Below, piece after piece: positions 1 to 7,774 of a stretch of 64,000 bases of DNA (positions are counted from its first letter, which is position 1; each line of letters starts with the position of its first letter). The position numbers and the translations under genes were made by a program. Source of the DNA: Streptomyces sp. NBC_01314 (GTDB taxonomy: Bacteria; Actinomycetota; Actinomycetes; Streptomycetales; Streptomycetaceae); the NCBI RefSeq assembly GCF_041435215.1, contig NZ_CP108394.1, positions 3,038,001 to 3,102,000 of the forward strand, given 5' to 3'. Below the pieces are notes generated by a model. That model was not told the DNA's origin and ran no database searches. It saw nothing but the letters and a program-made list of their open reading frames with translations.

Positions 1-1
1 C

Positions 2-526
2 ACCGACGAGTCCACCAAGTTCCGCCTCCAGCTCGCCGAACTCACCGTCCCCACCGCCGCGACGGCCGTCACGGCCAACTACACGCTGGAGAACAGCGAC
101 TGGGGCAAGACCCGGATCCTGGAGGGCACCACCACCAGCGTCAGCGGTGGCAAGGGCTTCACCAGCATCGACTTCCCCGCCGCCAACGTCAGCGACACAC
201 CCGTGTGGATCGAGGTCGACCTCGGCGCCGACCGCTCCGTCGACTCCGTCACCCTCCACCCGCGCACCGACGCGAGCGGAGCCGGCGGCGGCTCGGCGGG
301 CTTCCCCGCCGACTTCACGATCCAGACCCGCCCCGACGGCTCCAGCACCTACACCACCGCCCGCACCGTCACCGGCCAGGCCAACCCCAGCGGAGCCGCC
401 CAGACCTACACCCTCACCTCCACCACCGGCCGCTACCTGCGCCTGACCGCGACCAAGCTCGGCACCCCCGCCTCCGACGAGTCCACCAAGTTCCGTCTGC
501 AGCTGGCCGAGATCGTCATCAAGTAA
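2..526 (+). CDS. C-terminal part of a secreted F5/8 type C (discoidin-like) carbohydrate-binding protein
   Basis: The 5' end lies outside the window. What remains is the last residues of one discoidin-like beta-sandwich module followed by a complete second one ending at the stop. The phrase TDESTKFRLQLAE occurs at the very start and again near the C-terminus, so the modules are tandem near-copies. The visible module has the F5/8 C pattern: WIEVDLGADRSVDSVTLHPR, then a strand pair, then GRYLRLTATKLG. Such modules usually anchor extracellular glycoside hydrolases to polysaccharide, which fits the glycan-degrading genes further along. The catalytic part, if any, cannot be seen. Confidence 0.8.
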   Translation, partial: TDESTKFRLQLAELTVPTAATAVTANYTLENSDWGKTRILEGTTTSVSGGKGFTSIDFPAANVSDTPVWIEVDLGADRSVDSVTLHPRTDASGAGGGSAGFPADFTIQTRPDGSSTYTTARTVTGQANPSGAAQTYTLTSTTGRYLRLTATKLGTPASDESTKFRLQLAEIVIK

Positions 527-620
527 CACGCCCCACAGCCGACAGCGGCCCGCCCCAGCACACCCACGTGCCGGGACGGGCCGCCCGGTGAACAGCGACC
601 ACTGGATGAACGAGTTCGGC

Positions 621-719
621 TCAGGCCGGGGTCCTGCCGCTGTGCCGTTCCGGGCTGAGCCGGCCTTCGAGCATGTCGATGACGGTCTTGATCCACTGGC
701 GGCCGCTTCGACAGTCTCG
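621..719 (-). mobile_element. Remnant of an IS5-like transposase C-terminus
   Basis: Read on the minus strand this stretch encodes about 32 residues ending at a TGA: RQWIKTVIDMLEGRLSPERH followed by SGRTPA. This resembles the conserved tail of actinobacterial IS5-family DDE transposases (typically RRWIES-VNDTLKGQLDLERHGGRTP). No other part of a transposase is visible nearby, so it is a fossil. The match is from memory of the family and is short. Confidence 0.4.
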
Positions 720-790
720 AGGCAGGCGGGGACGGTCTCGCGGAAGGCGGGGCAGGGGAGTAGGGCGGAGTCGATCCGACGGAGGCTTCC

Positions 791-979
791 GTGCCAGGTC
801 GGAAGTCCCGGAACAACACCTTCCGCAAGCAGCAGTGGAACGTCGACGCGGACGGCACCGTCACCCCCGTGAACGGCGGCCTCTGCCTCGCCTCCACCGG
901 CGCGGGAACCGCCAACGGCATCCAGCTGGTCCCGTGGATCCGTGACGGCGGCAACGAACAGGAGCGGACACGGTCGTAG
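791..979 (+). pseudogene. Fragment of a ricin-B-lectin-like (CBM13) module
   Basis: The frame contains QQWNVDADGTVTPVNGGLCL and then ASTGAGTANGIQLVPWI, matching the QxW and CLD.....NGT..Q...C pattern of one ricin-type beta-trefoil repeat, then runs into an unrelated tail and a stop. Only about 40 residues resemble the family, with no gene around them. Probably a remnant of a secreted glycoside hydrolase like the intact CBM13 enzyme at 20882-22312. Confidence 0.4.
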
Positions 980-1000
980 TCCGCACGGCGGTGTGAAGCG

Positions 1001-1030
1001 AGGGCCCGATCCGAACGCGGATCGGGCCCT
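1001..1030. terminator. Perfect 13-bp hairpin terminator
   Basis: AGGGCCCGATCCG (1001-1013) and CGGATCGGGCCCT (1018-1030) are perfect inverted repeats around a 4-nt AACG loop. There is no T-tract, as is usual for actinobacterial terminators. It isolates the LIV transporter operon from upstream remnants. Apart from this hairpin and the promoter at 1270-1306 I see nothing in 980-1348. Confidence 0.7.
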
Positions 1031-1269
1031 TCGCAGTCCCCGGCCGTGAACGGGGAGCGGGGTCGCCGCGCAGCCGCCCCTCTCCGCGCCGCTGCTCGAT
1101 GGTGCTCCTGACCTGGCGGCGGTCGCATCCTGCGGGGGCAACCGCCCTGGGCCGGTCCGGGAGCAGGACATGGCAGCCGGTCGTCTCCTCGTGATCGTCC
1201 GGGCCGGCGACGGCTCCGGCTGGAGAACCGCGCTGGTGACCGCGGCATACCGATGTCGACCCGATCTGT

Positions 1270-1306
1270 TACAGAGTATTGACGTTGCGCTGAAAAATTG
1301 TAGATT
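1270..1306 (+). promoter_or_regulatory. Promoter of the LIV-type transporter operon with a TACA-N25-TGTA dyad
   Basis: TTGACG (1279-1284), 16-nt spacer, TAGATT (1301-1306), 42 nt before the first gene of the operon. TACA at 1270-1273 and TGTA at 1299-1302 form a dyad separated by exactly 25 nt. The promoter at 7699-7735 upstream of boxC has the same -35, spacer, -10 start and dyad spacing, and the promoter at 17065-17092 has a similar core. TCTGTTACAGA (1265-1275) is itself an 11-bp palindrome. I infer control by the PaaX-like regulator encoded at 16030-16938. Confidence 0.6.
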
Positions 1307-1348
1307 CTGCCCCAACCTTTCCGCCCCGGGCCCACCTCAGGAGATGCC

Positions 1349-2566
1349 ATGGGTGCTGTCTCTGCTTTCCCTCTGTCCAGAACCGTCGCGCTGTCCAGAA
1401 CCGTCGCAGGGCTCGCCCTGGGCGCCCTGGTGCTGTCGGGCTGCGGGTCGAGCCTCGACGAGTCCACCGGGAGCGGAACCGAAGAGGACCGGTCCGGCGG
1501 CAACGTCAAGATCGGGCTGCTGGTGCCCCTGTCGGGCGTCTACGCGCCGCTCGGCGAGGACATGAAGGCGGGCTTCGAGCTCTACCTCGACCAGCACGAC
1601 GGCAAGCTCGGCGGGCGCAAGGTCGACCTCGTGACCGCCGACGAGGGTGAAAGTCCGCAGACCGGCGTGCCCGCAGCCCAGAAGCTCGTCACGCAGGACC
1701 AGGTCACCGCAGTCGCCGGGGTGGTCAACTCGGCCACCGCACTCGGTCTGCGGGACTTCTTCGACGAGTCGAAGAAGCCGCTGCTGGTCGCCAACGCCGG
1801 AGCCGATGACATCACCGGGGCCCGCAAGTCCGAGTACGTGTGGCGGACGAGTTTCAGCAACGGGGGGGTGTCCGGTGCCCTGGGGCAGGCCGTCGCCGAT
1901 GAGGTCAAGGGCGGTGTCTACCTCATCGCGGCCGACTACGCCGCCGGCAAGGAGATGGTCGCGGGCTTCCGTAAGACCTTCGAGGCGGCCGGCGGCAAGG
2001 TCGCGGGCGAGAAGTACACGCCCTTCGGCAAGACCCAGGACTTCCAGCCCTACCTCTCGGCGATCCGCAAGTCCGGCGCCGACGCCGTGTACGCCTTCTA
2101 CGCGGGCGCGGAGGCGGTGAACTTCGTCAAGCAGTACAAGCAGTTCGGCCTCGCCGACAAGACGGCGCTGTACGGCACCGGCTTCCTCACCGAGGGCGGG
2201 GCGCTCGCCGCGCAGGGCAAGGCCGCGATCGGCGTGAAGACCTCCCTGCACTACTCGACCGAGCTGGACACGCCGGTCAACAAGGAGTTCGCGGCCGCTT
2301 ACCGGGCGGAGGCGGGCAAGGCCCCGACGGTCTACGCCGTGCAGGGCTACGACACCGCCGCCGTGCTCGACAAGGCGCTGGCCGAGGCGAGCGGCGACAG
2401 CGGTGACGCGCTGGTGAAGGCGCTGGGCAAGGTCGGCTCGATCGACAGTCCTCGCGGCGCGTGGAAGTTCGACGCCGACCACAACCCGGAGCAGACCTAC
2501 TATCTGCGTGAGGTCCGTGCCGACGGGGACACCGCCGTCAACGCGGTCCTCGGCGAACTCGGCTGA
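1349..2566 (+). CDS. ABC transporter substrate-binding lipoprotein, LivK/aromatic-acid type
   Basis: Predicted periplasmic-binding-protein fold type I, 405 aa, extracytoplasmic solute receptor of the importer encoded by the next four genes. A basic and hydrophobic leader ends in the lipobox LVLSGC, placing the lipidated Cys at residue 32. The mature part opens with VKIGLLVPLSGVYAPLGEDM, typical of branched-chain-amino-acid/aromatic-acid receptors. The start has AGGAG (1339-1343) 5 nt upstream. The leader contains a directly repeated SRTVA segment. Members of this family near box or other aromatic genes usually bind benzoate, hydroxybenzoates or phenolic acids; the exact ligand here is inferred from context. 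Confidence 0.88.
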   Translation: MGAVSAFPLSRTVALSRTVAGLALGALVLSGCGSSLDESTGSGTEEDRSGGNVKIGLLVPLSGVYAPLGEDMKAGFELYLDQHDGKLGGRKVDLVTADEGESPQTGVPAAQKLVTQDQVTAVAGVVNSATALGLRDFFDESKKPLLVANAGADDITGARKSEYVWRTSFSNGGVSGALGQAVADEVKGGVYLIAADYAAGKEMVAGFRKTFEAAGGKVAGEKYTPFGKTQDFQPYLSAIRKSGADAVYAFYAGAEAVNFVKQYKQFGLADKTALYGTGFLTEGGALAAQGKAAIGVKTSLHYSTELDTPVNKEFAAAYRAEAGKAPTVYAVQGYDTAAVLDKALAEASGDSGDALVKALGKVGSIDSPRGAWKFDADHNPEQTYYLREVRADGDTAVNAVLGELG

Positions 2567-2577
2567 GCGCGGCCGGC

Positions 2578-3450
2578 ATGGCTACCCATCTGGTGAGCGT
2601 CCTCAACGGGCTGGCGATGGGCTCCCTGCTCTTCGCGATCGCTCTGGGCCTGTCCCTGGTGTTCGGCATGATGGACGTGCTGAACCTCGCCCACGGCGCG
2701 GTCTACCTGGTCGGCGCCTATGTGGCGGTGGCGCTCGTGTCCGACGGCTCGGGCGTGGCGGCCTTCGTCCTGGCCGTGCTGGCCGCCGCGGCCGCCGGGG
2801 CTCTCCTCGGGGGCCTGCTGGCCGGCCTGACGCGGGCCACCTCCCACCATCTCGACCAGGCCCTTCTGACGCTCGGCGTGGCCCTCGTGGTCGCCGAGGT
2901 GGTGTCGCTGGCGTTCGGCAACGACGTGCACTCGATCGCCGCCCCAGCTCCGGCCGCCGGGGGCGTCACGGTGCTGGGGGAGACGTACCCGGTCTACCGG
3001 TTGCTCGTGATCGGGTTCGGCGTGGTGCTGGCGGTGGCGGTCTACTTCCTGGTGGAGCGCAGCCCGCTGGGCTCGGTGATCCGCGCCACCGTCGCCGACC
3101 GCGCGATGGTGTCGGCGCTGGGCATCAACACGGGCCGGGTGCTGGTCGGGGTCTTCGCGGCGGGCGCGGCGCTGGCCGCCGTCGGCGGCGTCCTGGCCGG
3201 GCCGATTCTGGGCGCCCAGCCCGGCCTGGACGAGAAGGTGCTGCTGCTCGCCCTGGTCGTGGTGGTGATCGGCGGCCTCGGCTCGGTCCGCGGTGCGCTG
3301 CTCGGCGCCGTACTGATCGGGCAGGTGCAGGCGCTCGGCACGGCGCTGCTGCCCGAGTACGCCTCGTTCCTGGTCTTCGGGGCGATGGCCCTGGTCCTGC
3401 TGGTACGGCCGGCGGGTCTGCTCCCGGCACGGACGGCGGTGCACGCATGA
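2578..3450 (+). CDS. ABC transporter inner-membrane permease, LivH type
   Basis: Predicted 290-aa polytopic membrane protein, first of the two permeases of the LIV-type importer. It opens with LVSVLNGLAMGSLLFAIALG and contains GMMDVLNLAHGAVYLVGAYV, the conserved LivH N-terminal pattern, and a C-terminal VVIGGLGSVRGALLGA motif that forms the coupling helix region. It begins 11 nt after the binding-protein gene and its stop overlaps the start of the next permease by 4 nt (ATGA), so the genes are one transcript and probably translationally coupled. Confidence 0.9.
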   Translation: MATHLVSVLNGLAMGSLLFAIALGLSLVFGMMDVLNLAHGAVYLVGAYVAVALVSDGSGVAAFVLAVLAAAAAGALLGGLLAGLTRATSHHLDQALLTLGVALVVAEVVSLAFGNDVHSIAAPAPAAGGVTVLGETYPVYRLLVIGFGVVLAVAVYFLVERSPLGSVIRATVADRAMVSALGINTGRVLVGVFAAGAALAAVGGVLAGPILGAQPGLDEKVLLLALVVVVIGGLGSVRGALLGAVLIGQVQALGTALLPEYASFLVFGAMALVLLVRPAGLLPARTAVHA

Positions 3451-4547
3451 ACCTGAAGGCGGTGAAGGCGGTGAAGGCGGTGAAGGCGGCGGAAGGCGAT
3501 GCGTCCGTGCCGCACGACACGACCCCGGTACGCGAACCGCTCGACGCGAGCGGCGGTGGGTTCGGCGCCGGTGGAGGGGGACCGGAGCGCCGCAGGGCCG
3601 TGGTCGCCGTCGCGGTCGTAGCCCTCCTGGCGGCGGCCCCGCTGGTGCTCGCCCCCTATCCGGTGTCGGCCATGACCCGGATGCTGGCGTTCGCGGTGCT
3701 GGTCCTCGGTGTCGACCTGCTGACCGGGGTCACGGGCCTGCCGACGCTGGGCCAGGCGGCGTACTTCGGTGTCGGTGGCTACACGGCGGTACTGGTCGGT
3801 GTCCATGTCACGTCGGACGCGATGGTGCAGGTGCTGGCGGCCCTGGTCATGGGGCTGCTGGCGGCGGCGGTGACCGGATGGGTCGCCGTTCGGGCGGGCG
3901 GGCTGGTGTTCCTCATGCTCACGCTGGCGATCGGGGAGACGGTGCACCAGGTGGCCGACAGCTGGTCGGCGGTGGGCGGCAGCAACGGCCTCGCCGGGAT
4001 GCCCCCGATCAGCCTGTTCGGCGGATCGCCGCTGCTGGTCGCGGGGTTCGTGTACTGGTGGGCGCTGGCTGCGGCGGCCCTGGTGTTCGCGGTGGTCGCG
4101 TTGGTGGTCCGTTCGCCCTACGGGCGGACACTGCGGGGCATCCGTGACAACGACGCCCGGATGAGGGCCCTCGGCTACCGCCCGGCGCTCGCCCGGTACG
4201 GCGTCTTCTGCCTGGCCGGAGCCGTCGCCGGGGTGGGCGGTGCCCTGTGGGCGCAGCAGGCCCGGTTCGTCTCGCCCGGCGACATGGGATTCGAGGTCGC
4301 GGCGCTGGCACTGCTCAGCGTGGTCATCGGCGGCGCGGGAAGCCTGTGGGGCCCCTGCCTCGGCGCGGCACTCGTCCTGCTCGTCCGCGACAACCTCTCC
4401 GCCTCGATCGGCGGTCATGGCCCCCTGGTGCTGGGCGCGGTGTTCGTCGCCGTCGTCTTCCTGCTGCCGCGAGGCCTGTCGGGCCTCACAGGTGCCCGAC
4501 TGAAAGTCCTTGGCCGCGCTCGCCGCCGGAAGGAGAACATGTCGTGA
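3447..4547 (+). CDS. ABC transporter inner-membrane permease, LivM type
   Basis: Predicted 366-aa permease. I take the ATG at 3447, which overlaps the preceding stop (ATGA). Recognisable LivM elements are GVDLLTGVTGLPTLGQAAYF after the first helices and VVIGGAGSLWGPCLGA near the end. The N-terminus is odd: MNLKAVKAVKAVKAAEGD, encoded by a run of the 9-nt unit AAGGCGGTG, followed by a glycine-rich linker before the first membrane helix at about residue 55. These roughly 50 residues are not part of the normal family length. The protein ends MS, with the stop overlapping the GTG of the next gene. Confidence 0.88.
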   Translation: MNLKAVKAVKAVKAAEGDASVPHDTTPVREPLDASGGGFGAGGGGPERRRAVVAVAVVALLAAAPLVLAPYPVSAMTRMLAFAVLVLGVDLLTGVTGLPTLGQAAYFGVGGYTAVLVGVHVTSDAMVQVLAALVMGLLAAAVTGWVAVRAGGLVFLMLTLAIGETVHQVADSWSAVGGSNGLAGMPPISLFGGSPLLVAGFVYWWALAAAALVFAVVALVVRSPYGRTLRGIRDNDARMRALGYRPALARYGVFCLAGAVAGVGGALWAQQARFVSPGDMGFEVAALALLSVVIGGAGSLWGPCLGAALVLLVRDNLSASIGGHGPLVLGAVFVAVVFLLPRGLSGLTGARLKVLGRARRRKENMS

Positions 4548-5326
4548 CCACACTCCTGGAACTGCGCGGACTGACCCGCTCCTACGGTTCGCTGACCGCC
4601 GTCGACCAGGTGGATCTGACCATCGCCCGGGGCGAACGGCACGCGCTGATCGGACCCAACGGCGCCGGCAAGTCCACGCTGTTCGCCACCGTGGCCGGGA
4701 CACTCCGGGCCTCCGCCGGCGGCATCGTGCTGGCCGGGCAGGACGTCACGGCACTGCCGGAGGCGGAGCGGGCCCGGCGTGGCATGGTGCGCACCTTCCA
4801 GCACTCCAGCCTGTTCGTCGACTGCTCGGTGCTGGACAACGTCGCCCTCGCGGTGCAACGGGTCCACGGGGTGGCCCACCGGTTCGACCGGGCCGCGCGG
4901 CGCTTTCGGCGCACCGAGGCCGAGGCCCGCAGTCACCTGGACTCGGTCGGGCTGGCCGGGCGTGCCCGGGACAAGGTGGCCGCCCTGTCCCACGGCGAGC
5001 GACGGCAGCTGGAGGTCGCGATGGTCCTCGCCACGGAACCCGCCCTGGTGATGTTCGACGAGCCCACGGCGGGCATGTCCGCCGCCGAGACCGAACGGTT
5101 CGTGGCTCTCATGGAACGCCTCCCCGAGCACCTGACCGTCCTCATCGTCGAGCACGACCTGGACGTGGTGTTCCGGCTGGCCGACCGGGTCACCGTGCTG
5201 CACCTGGGCAAGGTCCTCGCCTCCGGCCGGCCGGAGGAGATCCGGGCCGACGAGGCGGTGCGGCGGGCCTACCTCGGCTCCGCCAGAACCGAGGACCTGT
5301 TCGCCGACACCGGAGGGCCACGATGA
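4544..5326 (+). CDS. ABC transporter ATP-binding protein, LivG type
   Basis: Predicted 260-aa cytoplasmic ATPase. The GTG start at 4544 overlaps the LivM stop and has GGAAGGAG (4528-4535) 8 nt upstream. Walker A is GPNGAGKST (residues 37-45), the signature is LSHGERRQLE, and Walker B is ALVMFDEPTAG, followed by the switch His in VEHDLDVVFRLAD. The LivG-type insertion between Walker A and the signature (MVRTFQHSSLFVDCSVLDNV) is present. It pairs with the LivF ATPase that follows with an ATGA overlap. Confidence 0.9.
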   Translation: MTTLLELRGLTRSYGSLTAVDQVDLTIARGERHALIGPNGAGKSTLFATVAGTLRASAGGIVLAGQDVTALPEAERARRGMVRTFQHSSLFVDCSVLDNVALAVQRVHGVAHRFDRAARRFRRTEAEARSHLDSVGLAGRARDKVAALSHGERRQLEVAMVLATEPALVMFDEPTAGMSAAETERFVALMERLPEHLTVLIVEHDLDVVFRLADRVTVLHLGKVLASGRPEEIRADEAVRRAYLGSARTEDLFADTGGPR

Positions 5327-6036
5327 CCGAACTGCTCAGCGTGCGCGGGCTGCGCGCGGGATACGCGGGCACCACCGTGCTCGACGGGGTCGACCTCACC
5401 GTCGCCGCCGGCACCGTGGTGGCTCTGCTCGGACGCAACGGCGTCGGCAAGACCACCTTCGTCCACACGGTGATGGGAATGCTCAAGCCGTACTCCGGCA
5501 GCATCCGCGTGGACGGCCGCGAACTCGCCGGAGCGGCCGCCCACACCGTCGCCCGCAACAGGGTGGCGATCGTTCCCCAGGGGCGCCGCGTGTTCGCCCC
5601 GCTCACCGTCGAGGAGAACCTGAGCCTGGCGGCCAGGGCCGCCAGAGGCGAACGCGGCCCCTGGACCCAGAAGCGCGTCTACGCACTGATGCCACGCCTC
5701 GCGGAGCGGCGCGGCAACCGGGGAGACCAACTCTCCGGTGGGGAGCAGCAGATGCTGGCGATCGGCCGGGCGCTCCTGCGCAATCCCCGGTTGCTGCTCC
5801 TGGACGAACCGTCGGACGGACTCGCCCCGGCGGTCGTCGACCTGATCGCCGGCGTGCTGGAGGGCCTGCGCGGAGAGGGCATCGCGGCCGTACTCGTGGA
5901 GCAGGACCTGCACCTGGCCTTCCGTCTCGCCGACGAGGTGGCCGTGATGCAGAAGGGCCGCATCGTGCACCGCAGTTCCACCACCGACTTCCGGAAGGAC
6001 CGCGAACGGGCCCACAGCCTCCTCGGCGTGGGCTGA
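5323..6036 (+). CDS. ABC transporter ATP-binding protein, LivF type
   Basis: Predicted 237-aa second ATPase of the importer. The start overlaps the previous stop (ATGA). Walker A GRNGVGKTT, Q-loop IVPQGRRVF, signature LSGGEQQMLAIGRAL and Walker B LLLLDEPSDGLAP are all intact, and the Q-loop phrase is characteristic of LivF. Last gene of the five-gene transporter; the secreted esterase gene follows after about 75 nt that hold a short hairpin. Confidence 0.9.
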   Translation: MTELLSVRGLRAGYAGTTVLDGVDLTVAAGTVVALLGRNGVGKTTFVHTVMGMLKPYSGSIRVDGRELAGAAAHTVARNRVAIVPQGRRVFAPLTVEENLSLAARAARGERGPWTQKRVYALMPRLAERRGNRGDQLSGGEQQMLAIGRALLRNPRLLLLDEPSDGLAPAVVDLIAGVLEGLRGEGIAAVLVEQDLHLAFRLADEVAVMQKGRIVHRSSTTDFRKDRERAHSLLGVG

Positions 6037-6052
6037 CACCGGGGCGCGCGGA

Positions 6053-6067
6053 CCTCGGCGTCCGAGG
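6053..6067. terminator. Short hairpin after the transporter operon
   Basis: CCTCGG (6053-6058) and CCGAGG (6062-6067) pair around a 3-nt loop. It is short and has no T-tract, so it may only attenuate read-through into the esterase gene. Confidence 0.3.
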
Positions 6068-6111
6068 CCCCGCGCCGCGACCACACTCACGAGCACAAGG
6101 AAATGGATGCG

Positions 6112-7680
6112 ATGAAACGCCCCGATTCCCCAGCGCGTTCGCACCGGTTCGCCCGCCGTTTCCGGCCCGTACTGGTTGGCATGGTCCTCACGATGGGGCT
6201 GACGGTCCTGTCCCCGGCCAGTCACGGAGCCGCACTGCCCTCCGGTGACCGGCCCTCCGGTGATCCGGTCAGATCCTGTGCGAGCCTGACCGAGCTGACC
6301 TTCACCGACGGCACCCGCGTCACCAGCGCCGGGGAGGCCCCCGGCACCCCCGCGATCTGTCACGTGCGCCTGACCGTGCCGGAGAGCGTCAACATCGCGG
6401 TCTCCTTGCCGGCGCACGGTTGGAACGGACGGTTCCAGGGCGTCGGAGGCGGCGGTTACGCCGGTGTCCTGACGCCCCCCGACGACGCCGCGAAGGCCGG
6501 CTACGCCGCGGCGGCCACCGACACCGGCCACACCGGATCCCCCGTGTCTGGCGCCTGGGCGTGGTCGCCCACCGGGATGAAGCAGAACCTGATCACGGAC
6601 TTCGCCCGCCGCTCGGTGCACGAGATGACGGTGAAGGGCAAGGCGGTGACCGGGGCCTACTACGGAAAGGCACCTGACCACTCCTACTGGAACGGCTGCT
6701 CGACCGGTGGCAGGCAGGGCCTGATGGAGGCTCAGCGCCACCCCGAGGACTACGACGGCATCCTCTCCGCGGCACCAGCCATCAACTGGGACCGGTTCAT
6801 CCCGTCGGAGTTGTGGCCCCAGGTCGTGATGCGGGAGAGCGGCCATGTCGTCAGCTCCTGCACCTTCGAAGCGGTCAACAAGGCGGTTGTCGCCGCCTGT
6901 GACGGCAAGGACGGTGTCACGGACGGGATCGTCGACCCCCGGACCTGCCGCTTCGACCCGTCGAAGCTGATCGGTGAGCAGACGTCCTGCGGCACCATCA
7001 CCGCCCAGGACGCGGCCGTGGTCAAGAAGATCTGGGAGGGCCCGCGCCGCCAGAACGGCTCCTTCCTCTGGTACGGCCTGACACCGGGCACCTCGTTCGC
7101 CGGCCTGGCCGGCAGCACCCCCACCGGCCAGGCCGCGCCGTTCCCGATCACGACCGACTGGTTCACGTACTGGCTGGCCAAGAATCCGGACTTCGACTGG
7201 CGCAGTGTCACCACGGCCGACTTCGCCGACTGGTTCGACCGGTCCCGGGCCGAGTACCACGACGTGATCGGCACCGACGACCCCGATCTCGGAGCATTCC
7301 GTGACGGGGGCGGCAAGCTGATCCTGTGGCACGGATGGGCCGACCAGCTGATCTTCCCGCAGGGCACGATCGACTACTTCCAGCGCGTGGCCGCCGAGAT
7401 GGGCGGACAGGCCCGCGCCGAGCGGTTCGCACGGCTGTTCATGGCTCCGGGCGTCGAGCACTGCGCCGGCGGTCCCGGCGCCGCACCGGTCGATCCACTC
7501 GCCGCGCTGGTGAAGTGGGTCGAGCAGGGTGATGCCCCGAAGACCCTCCTGGGCCGCAACGCGGACATCACCCGGCCGCTGTGCCGCTGGCCCGCTGTCC
7601 CCCGTTACACGGGCCACGGCAGTACGTCCGACGCCGCCAACTTCCGTTGCGCCGCTGCGTACGACCCGCAGCGGCGGTAA
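6112..7680 (+). CDS. Secreted tannase/feruloyl-esterase-family hydrolase
   Basis: Predicted alpha/beta hydrolase of about 522 aa that cleaves esters of phenolic acids outside the cell. The ATG at 6112 is preferred over 6103 because AAGGA then lies about 10 nt upstream. A basic N-terminus (KRPDSPARSHRFARRFRP) and hydrophobic core form a signal peptide. The family nucleophile motif GCSTGGRQG is present, with the acid in LILWHGWADQLIFPQGT and the His in APGVEHCAGGPG; multiple Cys fit the disulfide-linked active site of the family. Lying between an aromatic-type importer and the benzoyl-CoA pathway, it probably releases benzoate-like or hydroxybenzoate acids from plant esters. The exact ester is unknown. 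Confidence 0.85.
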   Translation: MKRPDSPARSHRFARRFRPVLVGMVLTMGLTVLSPASHGAALPSGDRPSGDPVRSCASLTELTFTDGTRVTSAGEAPGTPAICHVRLTVPESVNIAVSLPAHGWNGRFQGVGGGGYAGVLTPPDDAAKAGYAAAATDTGHTGSPVSGAWAWSPTGMKQNLITDFARRSVHEMTVKGKAVTGAYYGKAPDHSYWNGCSTGGRQGLMEAQRHPEDYDGILSAAPAINWDRFIPSELWPQVVMRESGHVVSSCTFEAVNKAVVAACDGKDGVTDGIVDPRTCRFDPSKLIGEQTSCGTITAQDAAVVKKIWEGPRRQNGSFLWYGLTPGTSFAGLAGSTPTGQAAPFPITTDWFTYWLAKNPDFDWRSVTTADFADWFDRSRAEYHDVIGTDDPDLGAFRDGGGKLILWHGWADQLIFPQGTIDYFQRVAAEMGGQARAERFARLFMAPGVEHCAGGPGAAPVDPLAALVKWVEQGDAPKTLLGRNADITRPLCRWPAVPRYTGHGSTSDAANFRCAAAYDPQRR

Positions 7681-7685
7681 TCCCT

Positions 7686-7736
7686 TACGTCAACGTTCTA
7701 CAAAACCTTGACGTATATGGGTTCTATTGTAGAAGA
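7686..7736 (+). promoter_or_regulatory. boxC promoter with two overlapping inverted repeats
   Basis: TTGACG (7708-7713), 16-nt spacer, TAGAAG (7730-7735). TTCTACAA (7696-7703) and TTGTAGAA (7727-7734) form an 8-bp dyad with 23-nt spacing that covers the whole promoter. TACGTCAA (7686-7693) and TTGACGTA (7708-7715) form a second dyad. The inner TACA/TGTA parts are 25 nt apart, exactly as in the promoter at 1270-1306. Proposed operator of the local PaaX-like repressor. Confidence 0.65.
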
Positions 7737-7774
7737 TTCCCCTATCGGTACCCAAGCACGAGGAGGCGCTCGTC

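Noticed and set aside
433..1509. Long minus-strand open frame opposite the left intergenic region and the lipoprotein start
   Set aside because: Arg/Pro/Ser-rich shadow composition, overlaps a clear lipoprotein gene and a terminator; no family pattern except the separate transposase tail in another frame.
3042..4703. 553-codon minus-strand frame antisense to the permeases
   Set aside because: Mirror frame of high-GC codons; composition rich in Arg, His, Gln and Pro; the plus strand has unmistakable LivH and LivM.
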